NCBI RefSeq assembly: GCF_002902945.1
Contig: NZ_CP026101.1
Span: 2,542,001-2,606,000, forward strand
Source: Paraburkholderia caribensis
GTDB lineage: Bacteria > Pseudomonadota > Gammaproteobacteria > Burkholderiales > Burkholderiaceae
DNA: 64,000 nucleotides
Direction: 5' to 3'
Shown here: in pieces, positions 50,967-62,672 of the stretch
Position numbering within the stretch: position 1 is the stretch's first letter
How the letters are laid out: every line of letters begins with the position of its first letter
The notes under the pieces: model-generated
The model's database searches: none
What the model saw: the letters and a program-made list of their open reading frames with translations, nothing else
What the model was told of the DNA's origin: nothing
Position numbers and translations under genes: made by a program

Positions 50967-51515
50967 ATGTCCAAAAAAACATCACGCTTTCTCGCCGTTG
51001 CCGCTGCATCGCTCGCACTGAGTCTCGGGTCCGCGTTCGCCGCGCAGCCGCAAGGCGGTCCCGGCGGACCCGGCATGGGTCACGGCGGTCCGGGCTGGCA
51101 CCACGGCGGCTTCATGAAGGAACTGAACCAGTTGCACGGGCAACTGAAACTGAACGCGGATCAGGAAAAGGCATGGCAAGCCGCGCTCGACACGATGAAG
51201 CAAAGCCATGAGGCCGAGCGCGCGAACCACGAGCAGATGCGCCAGCAGTTCAAGCAGATGCAGCAGCAACCGATTCTCGACCTGAACGCGATGCACGCCG
51301 CGCATCAGCAGATCGAGCAGAAGGACGCGCAACTGCGCGAGCAGACGTCGACGGCATGGCTGAACTTCTATAACGGCCTGAACGACCAGCAGAAGACCAC
51401 CGTCAGCACCGCGCTCAAGCAGCACTTCGCGAAGATGGAGCAGCGTCATCAGAAGATGCGCGAGCGTTGGGAAAAGCATCAGGGCGACGCTGCCGCGTCG
51501 GCGGTGAAACCTTGA
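50967..51515 (+). CDS. Spy/CpxP-like periplasmic protein
   Basis: The 182-residue protein has a signal peptide cleaved after SLGSAFA, a Gly/His-rich segment (GGPGGPGMGHGGPGWHHG), and a long all-helical body (LNQLHGQLKLNADQEKAWQA, RQQFKQMQQQPILDL) like Spy and CpxP, which protect proteins in the periplasm or damp the Cpx response. It is divergent from the CpxRA-like operon with CpxR-like boxes between them, so it is probably under that system. The Gly/His-rich stretch could bind metal. Confidence 0.75.
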   Translation: MSKKTSRFLAVAAASLALSLGSAFAAQPQGGPGGPGMGHGGPGWHHGGFMKELNQLHGQLKLNADQEKAWQAALDTMKQSHEAERANHEQMRQQFKQMQQQPILDLNAMHAAHQQIEQKDAQLREQTSTAWLNFYNGLNDQQKTTVSTALKQHFAKMEQRHQKMRERWEKHQGDAAASAVKP

Positions 51516-51550
51516 GGCGGGTTAGCCGCGTTGCCTGATAGACGCGCAAC

Positions 51551-51584
51551 ACAACGCCACGGAAGGCAGCTTCCGTGGCGTTGT
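51551..51584. terminator. 14-bp perfect inverted repeat, bidirectional terminator
   Basis: ACAACGCCACGGAA and TTCCGTGGCGTTGT with loop GGCAGC. It lies between the convergent Spy-like and pirin genes. Confidence 0.75.
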
Positions 51585-51644
51585 TTCATGGGCGGTCCGG
51601 CAGCACGGGCAGCACGGACGGCATGAACAAAAGCCCCGCCTCGC

Positions 51645-52352
51645 TCAACGCAGCTGACCGAGGTCGAACAGCAGCACTTCCGCGCCCTCGCCGTTTTCGA
51701 CCGTGACGCTCGAGGTATCGGTGATCATCGCGGCGTCGCCCGCCTTCAATGCCTCGCCATTGACCGTGACGGCGCCGCGCGCAACGTGCACATACGCCTG
51801 GCGCCCCGCTGCGAGCGCAAGCTCGTCACGTTCCGCGCCGTCGAAGAGACCGGCGTAGATCGACGCATCGGCGTGGATCGTCACCGCGCCGTCGCGGCCG
51901 TCCGGCGCCGCCACGACGCGCAGCCGCCCGCGCTTGTCGGCATCGGTGAAGCGCTTTTCCTCGTAGCCCGGCGCGTCGCCCGCGCGTTTCGGGATGATCC
52001 AGATCTGCAGCAGATGCAGCGGGTCTTCCTGCGATCCGTTGAACTCGCTGTGCATCACGCCCGTGCCCGCGCTCATGCGCTGCACGTCGCCGGGGCGGAT
52101 CGTCGAGCCGTTGCCGAGACTGTCGCGGTGCGACAGCGCGCCGTCGAGCACATAGGTGACGATCTCCATGTCGCGATGCCCGTGCGTGCCGAAACCCTGC
52201 CCCGCAGCAATCCGGTCCTCGTTGATGACGCGCAGCGGACCGAAGTGCATGTGCTCGGGATCGTGGTAATCGGCAAACGAGAAGCTGTGTTTGGCGTTCA
52301 GCCAGCCGTGGTTGGCGTGGCCGCGCTCGTCGGAACGACGAATCCTGATCAT
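51645..52352 (-). CDS. Pirin family protein (YhhW-like)
   Basis: The ATG at 52352 with GGAG upstream gives 235 residues. The pirin signature is clear: WLNAKHSFSFADYHDPEHMH, GTHGHRDMEIVTYVLDGALS, with His and Glu metal ligands, then GTGVMHSEFN and LLQIWIIP. Members of the YhhW type act as quercetin 2,3-dioxygenases in vitro and have an unclear role in cells. It has no operon partner. Confidence 0.9.
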   Translation of the reverse strand: MIRIRRSDERGHANHGWLNAKHSFSFADYHDPEHMHFGPLRVINEDRIAAGQGFGTHGHRDMEIVTYVLDGALSHRDSLGNGSTIRPGDVQRMSAGTGVMHSEFNGSQEDPLHLLQIWIIPKRAGDAPGYEEKRFTDADKRGRLRVVAAPDGRDGAVTIHADASIYAGLFDGAERDELALAAGRQAYVHVARGAVTVNGEALKAGDAAMITDTSSVTVENGEGAEVLLFDLGQLR

Positions 52353-52886
52353 CTGAATCTCCATGAAAATTGCCGATGACGGGAATGTATGGGCTGCGCC
52401 CGCGAGGCACAATCCGCGCCGCCGCACCGGATCGTTTCATAAATGATGGCAATGCCCGAAAGCCGCGTGATGCACGCTGCATCGGCCACCGCGGCGCGGC
52501 AAGGATGCGCGGCGGCCTGCCGTGACCGCGTGTCGCGCGTGCATGTCTCTGGCGGCAAAGGGCTTTTTCGATGCCGCAAGCACTGGCGTGGCTCGCCGGT
52601 TCGGGTAAAATACCGCGCTTTTTGGAATGGGTCGACGCGCGTGCCGCGTCCGGACGGCGCACCCGGCAACGCGGGCCCGGCCGGAACGCAAGGTCACGGG
52701 CGCATGGCGCACGAAGCGGACCGGGTAAGGGCGGCGTCGGGCGATGTGGAACAGGCCTGCGGGCCCAAACAATCCGCCGCCGGAACGGGCAGCCTATTTT
52801 TGTCCGCCTAGAATGGCGACGGCCGGCCGCACACGGGCTGCCGTCACCGCAAGCAGGCACGCGGCGACCGGGAAGTCAGGAGAAAC
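52353..52886. other. Intergenic region between pirin and the amino acid importer
   Basis: About 530 bp with no gene I can support. It holds the divergent promoters of the pirin and HisJ-type genes. I see no clear repeats or riboswitch. Confidence 0.4.
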
Positions 52887-53663
52887 ATGAAGAAGTACGC
52901 ACTGTGCGTGGCGCTCGCCGTGATGGCTTCGGGTGCCATGGCAAAAGAATGGAAAACCGTGCGTATCGGGGTCGACGCCAGCTATCCGCCGTTCGAATCC
53001 GTGGCGCCGAGCGGCCAGATGGTCGGTTTCGACGTCGATCTGACCCGTGCGCTGTGCGCGAAGATGAACGTCAAATGCGTATGGATTGCGCAGGATCTCG
53101 ACGGCATCATTCCGGCGCTGAAGGGCAAGAAGTTCGACATCATCGTGTCGTCGCTGACCGTGACCGACAAGCGCCGCGAGCAGATCGACTTCTCCGACAG
53201 GCTGTTCGACGCGCCCGCGCGGATGATCGCGAAGAAGGGCTCGCCGCTGCTGCCGACGGTTGAATCCCTGAAAGGCAAGCACGTCGGCGTCGAGCAGGGC
53301 TCGACGCAGGAAGCGTACGCGAACGCGTACTGGGAGCCGAAAGGCGTGACGATCGTGCCTTACCCGAACCAGGATCAGGTCTACGCGGATCTGGCAACCG
53401 GGCGTCTCGACGCCGCGCTGCAGGACGAGTTGCAGGCCGACGCCGGCTTCCTGAAAACGCCGCGCGGCAAGGATTTCGCGTGGGCGGGCCCGGAAGTGAA
53501 GGACCCGAAGACGCTCGGCGAAGGGACGGCCATCGGCGTGCGCAAGGAAGACGGCGAGTTGAAGGCGAAGCTGAACAAGGCGCTTGCCGAGCTTCACCAG
53601 GACGGTACGTTCACGAAGCTCGAAAAGCAGTATTTCGACGTCGATATTTACCAGAGCCGGTAA
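52887..53663 (+). CDS. Periplasmic basic amino acid binding protein (HisJ/ArgT-like)
   Basis: The 258-residue protein has a signal peptide (MKKYALCVALAVMASGAMA) and the polar amino acid binding fold: RIGVDASYPPFESVAPSGQM, GFDVDLTRALCAKM, IVSSLTVTDKRREQIDFSD and GVEQGSTQEAYANAY. It delivers lysine, arginine, ornithine or histidine to the permeases encoded next. The gene order binding protein, two permeases, ATPase matches hisJQMP. Confidence 0.9.
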   Translation: MKKYALCVALAVMASGAMAKEWKTVRIGVDASYPPFESVAPSGQMVGFDVDLTRALCAKMNVKCVWIAQDLDGIIPALKGKKFDIIVSSLTVTDKRREQIDFSDRLFDAPARMIAKKGSPLLPTVESLKGKHVGVEQGSTQEAYANAYWEPKGVTIVPYPNQDQVYADLATGRLDAALQDELQADAGFLKTPRGKDFAWAGPEVKDPKTLGEGTAIGVRKEDGELKAKLNKALAELHQDGTFTKLEKQYFDVDIYQSR

Positions 53664-53961
53664 CAGGCACTGAAAATCCGCTGCATCGCCTCAGATGCGG
53701 CGCAAGCTCGGGGCTGGCCCGGATGGGCCAGTCTGCAGGCTTCGTAATAAAGTCGGACCGAGAGCAACAACGCAGTAGAACAAGGCAGGAAAACGCGCTG
53801 CCGGCCAGCCAGGTAGTACCGGCCAGGCAGTCATGATTCGCACAGCGGCATGCTGTGCGCCGCACGGGGAACATCGAAGGCATCCGCCTTCGGACGAACC
53901 GCAGCAGCGTACGGAGTGCCGCGTCTTTCGCGGCGCCCGGGAGCGTCGTCAAGGACCCACT

Positions 53962-54651
53962 ATGTTCTTTCAAGGCTACGGCCCGCTCATCTTTGCCGGC
54001 ACGGTGCAAACCGTGAAGCTGGCAATCCTGTCGCTCGCATTCGCGTTCGTGCTCGGCCTGCTCGGCGCGGCCGCGAAGCTGTCGAAGAACAGGATCACAC
54101 AGGGCGCCGGCACGGTCTACACGACGCTGATTCGCGGCGTCCCCGATCTCGTGCTCATGCTGCTGCTCTTCTACAGCATCCAGATCTGGCTGAACAACCT
54201 CACCGACATGCTCGGCTGGGATCAGATCGACATCGATCCATTCGTCGCCGGCGTCGCCGTGCTCGGCTTCATCTACGGCGCGTATTTCACCGAGACGTTC
54301 CGCGGCGCGTTTCTCGCCGTGCCGCGTGGCCAGCTTGAAGCGGGCGCCGCGTACGGCATGACGGGCTGGCAGGTATTCACGCGGATCATGTTCCCGCAGA
54401 TGATGCGCTTCGCGCTGCCGGGCATCGGCAATAACTGGCAGGTGATGGTCAAGGCGACGGCGCTCGTGTCGATCATCGGCCTCGCGGATGTCGTCAAGGC
54501 GGCACAGGATGCCGGCAAGGGCACGCTGCGGTTCTTCTTCTTCACGCTGATGGCGGGCGCCATCTATCTGCTCATCACGACGGTCTCGAACTTCGTGCTG
54601 ATGTACCTCGAAAAACGCTACTCGACTGGCGTGCGCAAGGCGGAACTATGA
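53962..54651 (+). CDS. Amino acid ABC permease (HisQ-like)
   Basis: The ATG at 53962 with AAGGA upstream gives 229 residues. It has about five hydrophobic segments (for example AILSLAFAFVLGLLGAAAKL) and the EAA loop GQLEAGAAYGMTGWQVFTRI. It pairs with the next permease to form the channel. The stop overlaps the next start (ATGA). A longer upstream frame is open but lacks a start signal. Confidence 0.9.
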   Translation: MFFQGYGPLIFAGTVQTVKLAILSLAFAFVLGLLGAAAKLSKNRITQGAGTVYTTLIRGVPDLVLMLLLFYSIQIWLNNLTDMLGWDQIDIDPFVAGVAVLGFIYGAYFTETFRGAFLAVPRGQLEAGAAYGMTGWQVFTRIMFPQMMRFALPGIGNNWQVMVKATALVSIIGLADVVKAAQDAGKGTLRFFFFTLMAGAIYLLITTVSNFVLMYLEKRYSTGVRKAEL

Positions 54652-55361
54652 TCGAGCTGATCCACGAATACTGGCGCAACTATCTGTATACGGACGGCTA
54701 CCGCTTCACGGGCGTTGCAATCACGTTGTGGCTGCTGGTCGTATCCATTGGCCTTGGCTTCTGTCTGTCGGTGCCGCTCGCCGTCGCGCGCGTGTCGAAG
54801 AAGAAGTGGCTGTCGAGCCTGGTGTGGCTGTATACGTATATCTTCCGTGGCACACCGTTGTACGTGCAACTGTTGCTCTGCTACACGGGCCTGTATAGCC
54901 TGGAGATCATCCGCTCGAACGAACTCACCAACGCGTTCTTCCGCGACGGCATGCACTGCACGCTGCTCGCGTTCACACTGAACACCTGTGCGTACACGAC
55001 GGAGATTTTCGCGGGCGCGATCAAGGCGACGCCGTACGGCGAGATCGAGGCCGCGCGCGCGTACGGCATGTCGCAGTTCACGCTGTATCGCCGTGTGATT
55101 CTGCCGTCGGCGCTGCGCCGCGCACTGCCGTACTACAGCAACGAAGTGATCCTCATGCTGCACGCCACCACGGTCGCCTTCACCGCGACGGTGCCCGACA
55201 TCCTGAAGATCGCGCGCGACGTCAACTCGGCAACGTATCGTTCGTTCGACGCGTTCGGCATCGCCGCCCTGCTCTACCTGATCATCTCTTTTGGGCTCGT
55301 CTGGCTGTTCCGCCGCGCCGAGCGCCGCTGGCTCGCTTATCTGCGCCCGCAAGGCAAGTAA
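54648..55361 (+). CDS. Amino acid ABC permease (HisM-like)
   Basis: The 237-residue partner permease has hydrophobic helices (GVAITLWLLVVSIGLGFCLS) and the EAA loop EIEAARAYGMSQFTLYRRVI. It is coupled to the previous gene by a four-base overlap. Together they form the inner membrane pore of a basic amino acid importer. Confidence 0.9.
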   Translation: MIELIHEYWRNYLYTDGYRFTGVAITLWLLVVSIGLGFCLSVPLAVARVSKKKWLSSLVWLYTYIFRGTPLYVQLLLCYTGLYSLEIIRSNELTNAFFRDGMHCTLLAFTLNTCAYTTEIFAGAIKATPYGEIEAARAYGMSQFTLYRRVILPSALRRALPYYSNEVILMLHATTVAFTATVPDILKIARDVNSATYRSFDAFGIAALLYLIISFGLVWLFRRAERRWLAYLRPQGK

Positions 55362-55391
55362 GGCGCCGACCATAGCAAGTCAAGGACCCCG

Positions 55392-56177
55392 ATGAACACT
55401 CCCGCTACACCGCAAATGCTTTTCGTCGACAACCTGCACAAGCAGTACGGCGACAACGAAGTTCTCAAGGGCGTCACGCTGCGCGCGAACCGCGGCGACG
55501 TCATCAGCGTGATCGGCTCGTCCGGCTCGGGCAAGAGCACGATGCTCCGCTGCATCAACTTTCTCGAGCAGCCCAACGCCGGGCGCATCTTCGTCGAAGG
55601 CAAGGAGATCCGCACGCTGAAGGACAAGCACGGCGCGTTGCGCGTGTCGGACCCCAAGCAGTTGCAGAAGATGCGCACCAGGCTTTCCATGGTGTTCCAG
55701 CACTTCAACCTGTGGACGCACATGACGGTGCTCGAGAACATCATCGAAGCGCCGCTGCATGTGCTCGGCATTCCGCGTAAGGAAGCCGAGGATCGCGCCC
55801 GCACGTATCTGGAGAAAGTCGGTCTCGCGCCGCGTCTCGAGAAGCAGTATCCGTCGCATCTGTCGGGCGGCCAGCAGCAGCGCGTGGCGATCGCCCGCGC
55901 GCTGACGATGAACCCCGACGTGATGCTGTTCGACGAGCCCACGTCTGCACTGGACCCGGAACTCGTCGGCGAAGTGCTGAAGGTCATGCAGACGCTCGCC
56001 GAGGAAGGCCGCACGATGATCGTCGTCACCCACGAAATGGCCTTCGCGCGCAACGTGTCGAATCACGTGATGTTCCTGCATCAGGGACGCGTCGAAGAAG
56101 AAGGCCGTCCTGACGAAGTGTTCAGGAACACGAAGAGTGAGCGTCTGAAGCAGTTCCTCTCGGGAAGCCTGAAATAA
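55392..56177 (+). CDS. Amino acid ABC ATPase (HisP-like)
   Basis: The 261-residue ATPase has Walker A GSSGSGKST, followed by MLRCINFLEQPNAGRI, signature LSGGQQQRVAIARAL, Walker B VMLFDEPTSALDPELVGEV and a switch His in VVTHEMAFARNVS. The HisP-type segment LRVSDPKQLQKMRTRLSMVF supports a basic amino acid system. It is the last gene of the operon and is followed by a terminator. Confidence 0.95.
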   Translation: MNTPATPQMLFVDNLHKQYGDNEVLKGVTLRANRGDVISVIGSSGSGKSTMLRCINFLEQPNAGRIFVEGKEIRTLKDKHGALRVSDPKQLQKMRTRLSMVFQHFNLWTHMTVLENIIEAPLHVLGIPRKEAEDRARTYLEKVGLAPRLEKQYPSHLSGGQQQRVAIARALTMNPDVMLFDEPTSALDPELVGEVLKVMQTLAEEGRTMIVVTHEMAFARNVSNHVMFLHQGRVEEEGRPDEVFRNTKSERLKQFLSGSLK

Positions 56178-56205
56178 GGCTGCAATGTAGTTTATGTAGT
56201 ATTAC

Positions 56206-56230
56206 AGGGCGCTTACCGGGCGCCCTTTTT
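56206..56230 (+). terminator. Terminator after the importer operon
   Basis: GGGCGC and GCGCCC arms around a short loop, followed by five T. Confidence 0.65.
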
Positions 56231-56755
56231 CATTTCCGCGCGGCGTCGCCCTCGCCTTCCTGCAAGCCCTAAAGCTTCGTCATCCCAACATCTGCGCGAA
56301 TGGTCGCAAAAACGCGCCTACTCCCGACGATTCTCTCCGTCAATAGTGGCAATCCTTGACGCAAGTCATTAACAACGGTGTGTCCCTTGCGCGACAAGGC
56401 GTAGACGGGCCTTCGCAGCCCTCTGCCCGCCACTTGTCCCATATTGGTATTGCAATTTAGAGACATCTTTACCGAGCATCACTAATTTATTCGCCAACCG
56501 AAGGGTATTTTGCTAAATTAGTAACGAAAGTAGCAAAACAAAGTTCAAGAAAAGTAGTTTCACTTCAAAACGAACGAACAGGAGATACCGGTCGCGAGGG
56601 ATCGGCATGACGATCAGACAGTCAGAAAGGCTGCACGTCGACATCAGAACCGGTCACCGCGCATCTCCCTGGAAAAGATTCCTGCTCGGCGCTGCTGGCG
56701 TCCGGGCACCACTCGCAGTACTGGCTTTACTTTTTGACAGGGTATGGAGGAGAAG
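56231..56755. other. Promoter region upstream of the porin gene
   Basis: About 525 bp. The part 56440-56600 is distinctly AT-rich for this genome and likely carries the strong porin promoter and regulator sites. No gene is supported. Confidence 0.45.
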
Positions 56756-57865
56756 ATGAAGAAAGCTTTGGCTGCCGCAGCGCTGCTGACTTTCGGCGTT
56801 GCCGCACACGCACAGAGCAGCGTGACGCTGTACGGGCGTCTGGACGCTGGTCTGGAGTACATGTCGGGTGTGCCGACGAACCCGAACGCAGCGGGTGTCG
56901 CACAGAGCAGTTCGCACCGCTTCCGCGCAGAAAGCGGCGACTGGGGTACCAGCCTGTGGGGCTTGAAGGGTGCTGAAGATCTGGGCGGCGGCTACAAGGC
57001 CGTGTTCCAGTTGGAAGGCTCGTTCAACACGATGACGGGTGCTGGCCCGGGCGGCGGCGGTCTCTTCAATCGTTGGGCAACCGTCGGCTTCGCAAGCGAC
57101 CAGTACGGTACGTTCACGATGGGCCGCATGCTGTTCATCTCGAACGGCGTGTGGGACTTCGATCCCTTCGGTCAGTCGAACTGGTCGTCGGCATCGCTGG
57201 TGCGTGGCCGCAACTGGCCGCAATCGAGCAACAACGTAGCCTACCAGTCGCCGAAGATCGCTGGCCTTGACTTCTACGGCCAATACGCGCTGTCGAATGC
57301 GACGAACTGGAACGGTAACGGCACGACCGCTCAAGGTCGCGAAGCCGGTGCGCAAGTCACGTACACGTCGTCGCTCTTCCAGGTTCGCGGTATCTATGAC
57401 GAAATCCGCAACCCCGCAAACGGTGGCCTGAACGACTCGTACAACTTCTCACGCGAGTACACGGCTGCATTCAACGTGTTCCTCGGCCAGTTCAAGATTC
57501 AGGGCGCGTACCAGGCAATTCGCACGTCGGGCATCACGGCAGCAACGCCGGGCACGCCGACCACGCTCGATCACGAATGGGGTGGCGTGACGTGGCAAGC
57601 AACGCCGGCAGCAGCGCTGATCGGCGCGGTCTACCACGTGAACGGCAACAATGGCGCGGGCAACGCGACGATCTACACGCTGGGTGGCTCGTACAACCTG
57701 TCCAAGCGCACGCTGTTCGACCTCCAGGTCGCAACGGTCCAGAACAGCAAGACGGCTAACTACGGCCTGAACGCCAACCCGGCGGGCAACACCGTGGCTT
57801 CCGACAACCCGCTGATCGGCCACAGCCAGACGGGCGTGTACGCAGGTATCCAGCACTCGTTCTAA
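56756..57865 (+). CDS. Outer membrane porin, OmpC/gram-negative type
   Basis: The ATG at 56756 with GGAGGAGAAG upstream gives 369 residues. The signal peptide (MKKALAAAALLTFGVAAHAQ) is followed by SSVTLYGRLDAGLEYMSG, the hallmark start of Burkholderia trimeric porins, repeated beta strands, and a terminal aromatic residue (YAGIQHSF) for BAM recognition. It forms a general diffusion channel in the outer membrane. Codon use is strongly biased to a few codons, as expected for a very abundant protein. Confidence 0.95.
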   Translation: MKKALAAAALLTFGVAAHAQSSVTLYGRLDAGLEYMSGVPTNPNAAGVAQSSSHRFRAESGDWGTSLWGLKGAEDLGGGYKAVFQLEGSFNTMTGAGPGGGGLFNRWATVGFASDQYGTFTMGRMLFISNGVWDFDPFGQSNWSSASLVRGRNWPQSSNNVAYQSPKIAGLDFYGQYALSNATNWNGNGTTAQGREAGAQVTYTSSLFQVRGIYDEIRNPANGGLNDSYNFSREYTAAFNVFLGQFKIQGAYQAIRTSGITAATPGTPTTLDHEWGGVTWQATPAAALIGAVYHVNGNNGAGNATIYTLGGSYNLSKRTLFDLQVATVQNSKTANYGLNANPAGNTVASDNPLIGHSQTGVYAGIQHSF

Positions 57866-57941
57866 TCGAACGGTGCAAACAGAACAGCTGTAACAGAAAC
57901 GGTTTTCACGCTGCTGCGAGAGGCGCGTATCGGTGCGATGT

Positions 57942-57968
57942 CCGAAAGGGTGTCGCACCTTTTTTTAT
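57942..57968 (+). terminator. Terminator after the porin gene
   Basis: AAAGGGTG-TCG-CACCTTT with one bulge, followed by a run of T. Confidence 0.7.
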
Positions 57969-58122
57969 TTCTGCGCGATAAAGCGCAAGCGCGTTATCCA
58001 TGTCGCGCGGGCATGTCGCTCAGGCACTTCGCTCGTGCAGAAAAGCACCGGCGCGGTGCAACGCCGATGCTTCTTTTTCGAGAATCACTTTCTAACGACG
58101 GGCGCAACGCCCGCACTAAAGC

Positions 58123-58461
58123 TCAGACAGCCGCTTCGTTCTCCTCGCCCGTACGAATGCGGATCACACGCTCCACGTCAGCGACGAAAATCTTGCCGTC
58201 GCCGATCTTGCCCGTGCGCGCCGCGCCGATGATCGCATCGATCACCTGATCGCATTGATCGTTTGCGACGACGACTTCGATCTTCACTTTCGGCAGGAAA
58301 TCGACGACGTATTCGGCGCCGCGATACAGCTCGGTATGTCCTTTCTGGCGGCCAAAGCCTTTGACTTCGGTAACGGTCAGCCCGGTCAGGCCGACTTCGG
58401 CGAGCGCTTCGCGGACTTCGTCGAGCTTGAAGGGTTTGATGACGGCGGTAATGCGTTTCAT
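58123..58461 (-). CDS. glnB: Nitrogen regulatory protein PII
   Basis: The ATG at 58461 gives 112 residues. The T-loop with uridylylation site Tyr51 (GRQKGHTELYRGAEYVVDF) is intact, and the family signatures KIEVVVANDQCDQVIDAI and GARTGKIGDGKIFVADVERV are present. PII senses 2-oxoglutarate, ATP and glutamine status and controls glutamine synthetase adenylylation and NtrB. It follows nadE in the same orientation, the arrangement seen in other Burkholderiaceae. GlnB and GlnK cannot be separated by sequence alone; absence of amtB nearby favours glnB. Confidence 0.9.
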   Translation of the reverse strand: MKRITAVIKPFKLDEVREALAEVGLTGLTVTEVKGFGRQKGHTELYRGAEYVVDFLPKVKIEVVVANDQCDQVIDAIIGAARTGKIGDGKIFVADVERVIRIRTGEENEAAV

Positions 58462-58593
58462 GGCGGGCCTCGTCTCGGTTCGGAAAAAGGAAGGTTCGGA
58501 TGCGTTGATTCTACGCCGCAGCGCACACGTTGCCAGCACCGGTCATGGCAACGCGTGCAGTAAGCCGCGCTCAACGGCAGATAAAGACTGATT

Positions 58594-60651
<2,058 letters not shown>

Positions 60652-60963
60652 GTCCGGGATTCCTAATGCGCGCGAACGGGGAGAAACGCTCGCGCGCGAA
60701 ACAGCTGCTATCGATCAGCGTAGATGATAAGCCGTAAGCGCATTCAAGGTCTCGATCGCGTGTGCCGGCAGGCCACGCCGCGCACTACGGGCGCGCATTT
60801 GCTTTAACATGGCCGTTCGCCGCGCTGCCCACGGGCCTGCGCCCGGTACCGTTGCATCGGGGCGCAAGCAAAAAAAGGCGCGCGACATTCGCCTATCAGC
60901 CTTATCCGATCCTGACGCGCCGCGAATCTACGAAAGCGCACGGATCGCCAACGGTCGAACAGA
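60652..60963. other. Intergenic region between nadE and the FemAB-like gene
   Basis: About 310 bp between divergent genes. No gene or repeat is supported; it must carry the two promoters. Confidence 0.4.
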
Positions 60964-62136
60964 TTGAACCAGGAACGTTTTGATTACCGCGCAGGCATTC
61001 TCGCTTCGCCGCTCGAAGTCGATGCCGCCGAATGGAATGCGCTGCTCAACCAGCAGGCGCAACCCACTCCATTCCTGCGCCACGAATTCCTGAGCGCGCT
61101 ACACGCGACGCGATGCGCCGTCGCGGATACGGGTTGGGCGCCGCAATTCGTCACGCTGACCGATCCGCGCACGGACAAGCTGGCAGCAGCCGCGCCCGTC
61201 TACGCAAAAGGACACTCGTACGGCGAGTACGTGTTCGACTGGGCGTGGGCCGACGCGTACAAGCGCAATGGCCTGCCCTACTATCCGAAGCTGCTGTGCG
61301 CGGTGCCCTTCACGCCTGTGCAGGGCACGCGCCTGATTGCCGCCGACGCGCACGCGCTGCGCCATCTCGCCGCGACGCTCGTTGCGTTCGCGGAACAGGC
61401 CGACGTGTCGTCGCTGCATGTGCTGTTTCCGACCGAAAGCGAAGCGCAAGCGCTGACCGATCTCGGCATGATGCTGCGCGAGGGCGTGCAGTTTCACTGG
61501 CTCAACGACGGCTATCGCAACTTCGACGACTTCCTCTCGACCCTCGAACAGAAGAAGCGCAAGAACATCCGCGCCGAGCGGCGCAAGGTGCGCGATGCGG
61601 GCGTCACGTTCCGGCGACTGCTCGGCGAAGACATCCGCGACGCCGACTGGCGCTTCTTCAGCAAGTGTTATCGGCAGACGTACCGCGAACACTTTTCGAG
61701 TCCGTATCTGAATCTCGACTTCTTCCGGATGATCGGCGCGTCGATGCCGGAAAATCTGATGATGGTGATCGCGGAGTACGAAGGCAAGCCGATCGCGAGC
61801 TCGCTCGTCGTCTACCAGCGTGACGGCGCGAACGCGGGCGGCACGCTGTATGGCCGCTACTGGGGCGCGCTCGAACACGTCCCCTGCCTGCACTTCGAAA
61901 CCGCGTACTATCAGCCGCTGGAGTTCTGCATCGAGCAGAAGCTGGGCGTGTTCGAAGGCGGCGCGCAGGGCGAGCACAAGATGGCGCGCGGCTTCATGCC
62001 CACCGTCACGCGCTCGACGCACTGGCTCGCGCATCCCGCGTTTTCGGACGCTGTCGGGCACTTTCTCGACAACGAAAAGAATCATATTCACGCGTATGTC
62101 GACGAACTGCGCGAACACAATCCGTTCAAGGAATAA
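60964..62136 (+). CDS. FemAB-like GNAT family N-acyltransferase (DUF482)
   Basis: The frame starts at a TTG (60964) and gives 390 residues. The whole sequence matches the DUF482/FemAB-like family: RHEFLSALHATRCAVADTGW, GEYVFDWAWADAYKRNGLPY, QKKRKNIRAERRKVRDAGV, and the conserved end QGEHKMARGFMP. The family has a double GNAT fold, but its substrate in proteobacteria is unknown. TTG is a rare start and its ribosome site is weak, so the true start may be elsewhere nearby. Confidence 0.85.
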   Translation: MNQERFDYRAGILASPLEVDAAEWNALLNQQAQPTPFLRHEFLSALHATRCAVADTGWAPQFVTLTDPRTDKLAAAAPVYAKGHSYGEYVFDWAWADAYKRNGLPYYPKLLCAVPFTPVQGTRLIAADAHALRHLAATLVAFAEQADVSSLHVLFPTESEAQALTDLGMMLREGVQFHWLNDGYRNFDDFLSTLEQKKRKNIRAERRKVRDAGVTFRRLLGEDIRDADWRFFSKCYRQTYREHFSSPYLNLDFFRMIGASMPENLMMVIAEYEGKPIASSLVVYQRDGANAGGTLYGRYWGALEHVPCLHFETAYYQPLEFCIEQKLGVFEGGAQGEHKMARGFMPTVTRSTHWLAHPAFSDAVGHFLDNEKNHIHAYVDELREHNPFKE

Positions 62137-62155
62137 CGAGGAACAGGCGCGCGCC

Positions 62156-62509
62156 ATGCCGTGGTTTCTGTATCTGATCGAATGCTCGGACGGCAGCGTC
62201 TACACGGGCATCGCCACCGATGTCCAGGCCCGTTTCGACAAGCATTGCAGCGGCACGGGCGCGCGCTATACGCGCTCGCGCAAGCCGGTGCGGCTGCTGG
62301 CGTCGTTCGAACTGGCCGACCGTTCGAGCGCGTTGCGCGCCGAATATCGCGTCAAGCAACTTGCGGCAGCGCGGAAATGGGAACTGGCGTCGGGTACGCG
62401 GACGCTCGAATCCGTGCTGCCTGCTGTGGTCGAGGAAGTCGCGGCTGACGATCCGGCGGCCGGCGATCCGGCGGCTGACGAACCGGCGGCCCGCGACCCG
62501 GAGACCTGA
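62156..62509 (+). CDS. GIY-YIG nuclease superfamily protein
   Basis: The ATG at 62156 gives 117 residues. The GIY-YIG core (WFLYLIECSDGSVYTGIATD, with YLI and YTG, then VQARFDKHCSGTGARYTRSR and EYRVKQL) is complete through about residue 80. The C-terminus has a short repeat (DDPAAGDPAADEPAARDPET) not usual in the family. These small UPF0213-type proteins are common but have no clear cellular role. Confidence 0.85.
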   Translation: MPWFLYLIECSDGSVYTGIATDVQARFDKHCSGTGARYTRSRKPVRLLASFELADRSSALRAEYRVKQLAAARKWELASGTRTLESVLPAVVEEVAADDPAAGDPAADEPAARDPET

Positions 62510-62672
62510 CGCGGCGTTGCTTGTCCGTCGCGTGCAACAGTGTTTTCAGGATAAGCGTCTGGACGCCGTTTCGACTCGAACAGATACTTTCGTCATTGCA
62601 ACGGCGCCGCTCATCCGAAACCGGCGACGCCTCGACACCCGACGCGATACCCAGACCTCTTGAGGTGAAAAA